The notes beneath the pieces are model-generated. The model did not search any database. It worked only from the letters and a program-made list of their open reading frames with translations, and was not told the DNA's origin. From contig NC_090716.1 in assembly GCF_040954835.1 (NCBI RefSeq), forward strand, positions 11,841,275 to 11,905,274: 64,000 nt of DNA, in the 5' to 3' direction. The position numbers and the translations under genes are program-made. The stretch is from Lepisosteus oculatus (lineage: Eukaryota > Chordata > Actinopteri > Semionotiformes > Lepisosteidae). Positions 63,176-64,000 of this stretch are shown one piece after another; positions within the stretch are counted from its first letter, which is position 1, and each line of letters starts with the position of its first letter.

Positions 63176-63604
63176 AGGATAAAAAAGAGATATAAATAAG
63201 GGATGTATACTCAAGGGATGATACTAAGGGATGACATAATTAATCTGGCACTACAGGGTTAATAGTTACATCTTTCCTTTCCTTAAAACCAATTAGTAGG
63301 ATGTCATTAGGCCCTGGCTGGCCTATCTGTTAATTTTAGGGGCTTCTAATCCCTGCGACTCCACCACCTCTTCTATGCTAATTGTATTCAATACAGATCT
63401 TGGCCTTTGCTCAGCCTGAGGAATGTTGTTGATTTCTATCCTGATGACCACCCCTCTAAAATAAGAAATATATCACTCCTTTCTGTTTCATTTCCTAAAA
63501 GCTTCTGATATTTAAATCTGTATCTGTTCTTATGCTGTTGTAACACTGAAAAAAAACTTTTATTATATTTGGTTATTATATCTTTTTAAAATAACTCCCT
63601 ACTC

Positions 63605-63845
63605 TTATCGAGAAATGCCCAGGGATCTTTAATGAGCGCTGAGAGTCAGGACCTTGGTTTAATGTCTCATCCGAAGGACAGCACCCACTACAGTATTAGG
63701 ACCCACACAGACCACAGGGTGGGCACCCCCCACTGGTCCCACTAACACCACTTCCAGCAGCAGCCATAGCTTCCCAGGAGGTCTCCCATCCCAGTACTGA
63801 CCAGGATTAACCCTGCTGAGCTTTAGTGGGCTGCCAGCTGTGAGC
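63605..63845 (-). repeat. 5S-rRNA-derived SINE, second copy
   Basis: The right end carries 'cccaggaggtctcccatccc' and 'gtactgaccaggat', antisense 5S rRNA. The left body repeats 'gagtcaggaccttggtttaa' and 'gtctcatccgaaggacagc' seen at 23376-23625. Confidence 0.85.
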
Positions 63846-64000
63846 TGTGAGCTGCAGGATGATGTGTCTTCTGGCGTTTGTTCTAACTATTAATAGTTAC
63901 AAATATATCAAAATTATTGTAAATTAGGCAGTTCTGCTTAATTTCAAAATGAATTTAAATTATAATTGATTTTATAATTTTACTCTGTTTTGTTGTCACA

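Larger units (their letters stand above)
61474..64000. other. Upstream flank of RIC8A and right edge
   Basis: The first few hundred bases to the right of 61473 are the likely RIC8A promoter and 5' UTR; I see no obvious TATA box. Further right there is no host exon. A LINE scrap (63025-63175) and a 5S-SINE (63605-63845) are present. In human the next gene is BET1L; I see none of its exons here. Confidence 0.5.

Noticed and set aside
1-64000. CRISPR arrays, operons, bacterial signals
   Set aside because: The window is clearly vertebrate nuclear DNA with spliced genes; no regularly spaced repeats were seen.

Overview
The window looks like nuclear DNA of a ray-finned fish. It is AT-rich with short exons, long introns, GT-AG splice sites and several fish-type retroposon families. 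No gene shows a nearby duplicate. The repeat families (a tRNA-like SINE ending in ATGGATGG repeats, and a 5S-rRNA-derived SINE) and the gene content fit a non-teleost such as gar or bowfin, but that is a guess. No tools were run: every exon model was built by hand from splice sites, reading phase and remembered protein families, and each full model closes in frame.

Layout, left to right. (1) 587-700, minus: the last exon of a C-factor/sniffer-like short-chain dehydrogenase, with no other exon found. (2) 3001-10861, plus: TESMIN, a CXC (cysteine-rich) DNA-binding protein, 12 coding exons, 595 aa. (3) 13891-15610, plus: a five-exon neuropeptide precursor that I read as spexin-2 (SPX2), 93 aa, with mature peptide NWGPQSMMYLKGKY-amide. 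It is almost invisible to ORF finding because its start codon is the last three bases of exon 1. (4) 18535-20010, plus: COX8B, the heart/muscle-type subunit 8 of cytochrome c oxidase, 68 aa. (5) 33477-24908, minus: PSMD13 (Rpn9), a 26S proteasome lid subunit, 13 exons, 378 aa. (6) About 34.2-41.3 kb, plus: SIRT3, the mitochondrial NAD-dependent deacetylase; the conserved core is clear and the first exon is not settled. (7) 61473-44039, minus: RIC8A, chaperone and exchange factor for G-alpha proteins, 10 exons, 540 aa.

COX8B-PSMD13-SIRT3-RIC8A is the same block as mouse chromosome 7 / human 11p15.5 (COX8B is a pseudogene in human). TESMIN in human lies at 11q13 beside GAL, the galanin gene. 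SPX2 belongs to the galanin/spexin/kisspeptin group, so the SPX2-TESMIN pair is informative about ancient linkage. PSMD13 and SIRT3 are divergent across a possible shared promoter; SIRT3 and RIC8A converge tail to tail.

The genes do not form one pathway. COX8B and SIRT3 are both mitochondrial, PSMD13 is proteasomal, RIC8A acts on G proteins, TESMIN is a germline-type transcription factor relative, and SPX2 is a secreted peptide. Space between genes holds decayed SINEs, a Tc1/mariner remnant, a LINE reverse-transcriptase scrap, a possible Penelope-type ribozyme relic, a 45-bp-arm inverted repeat and simple repeats.
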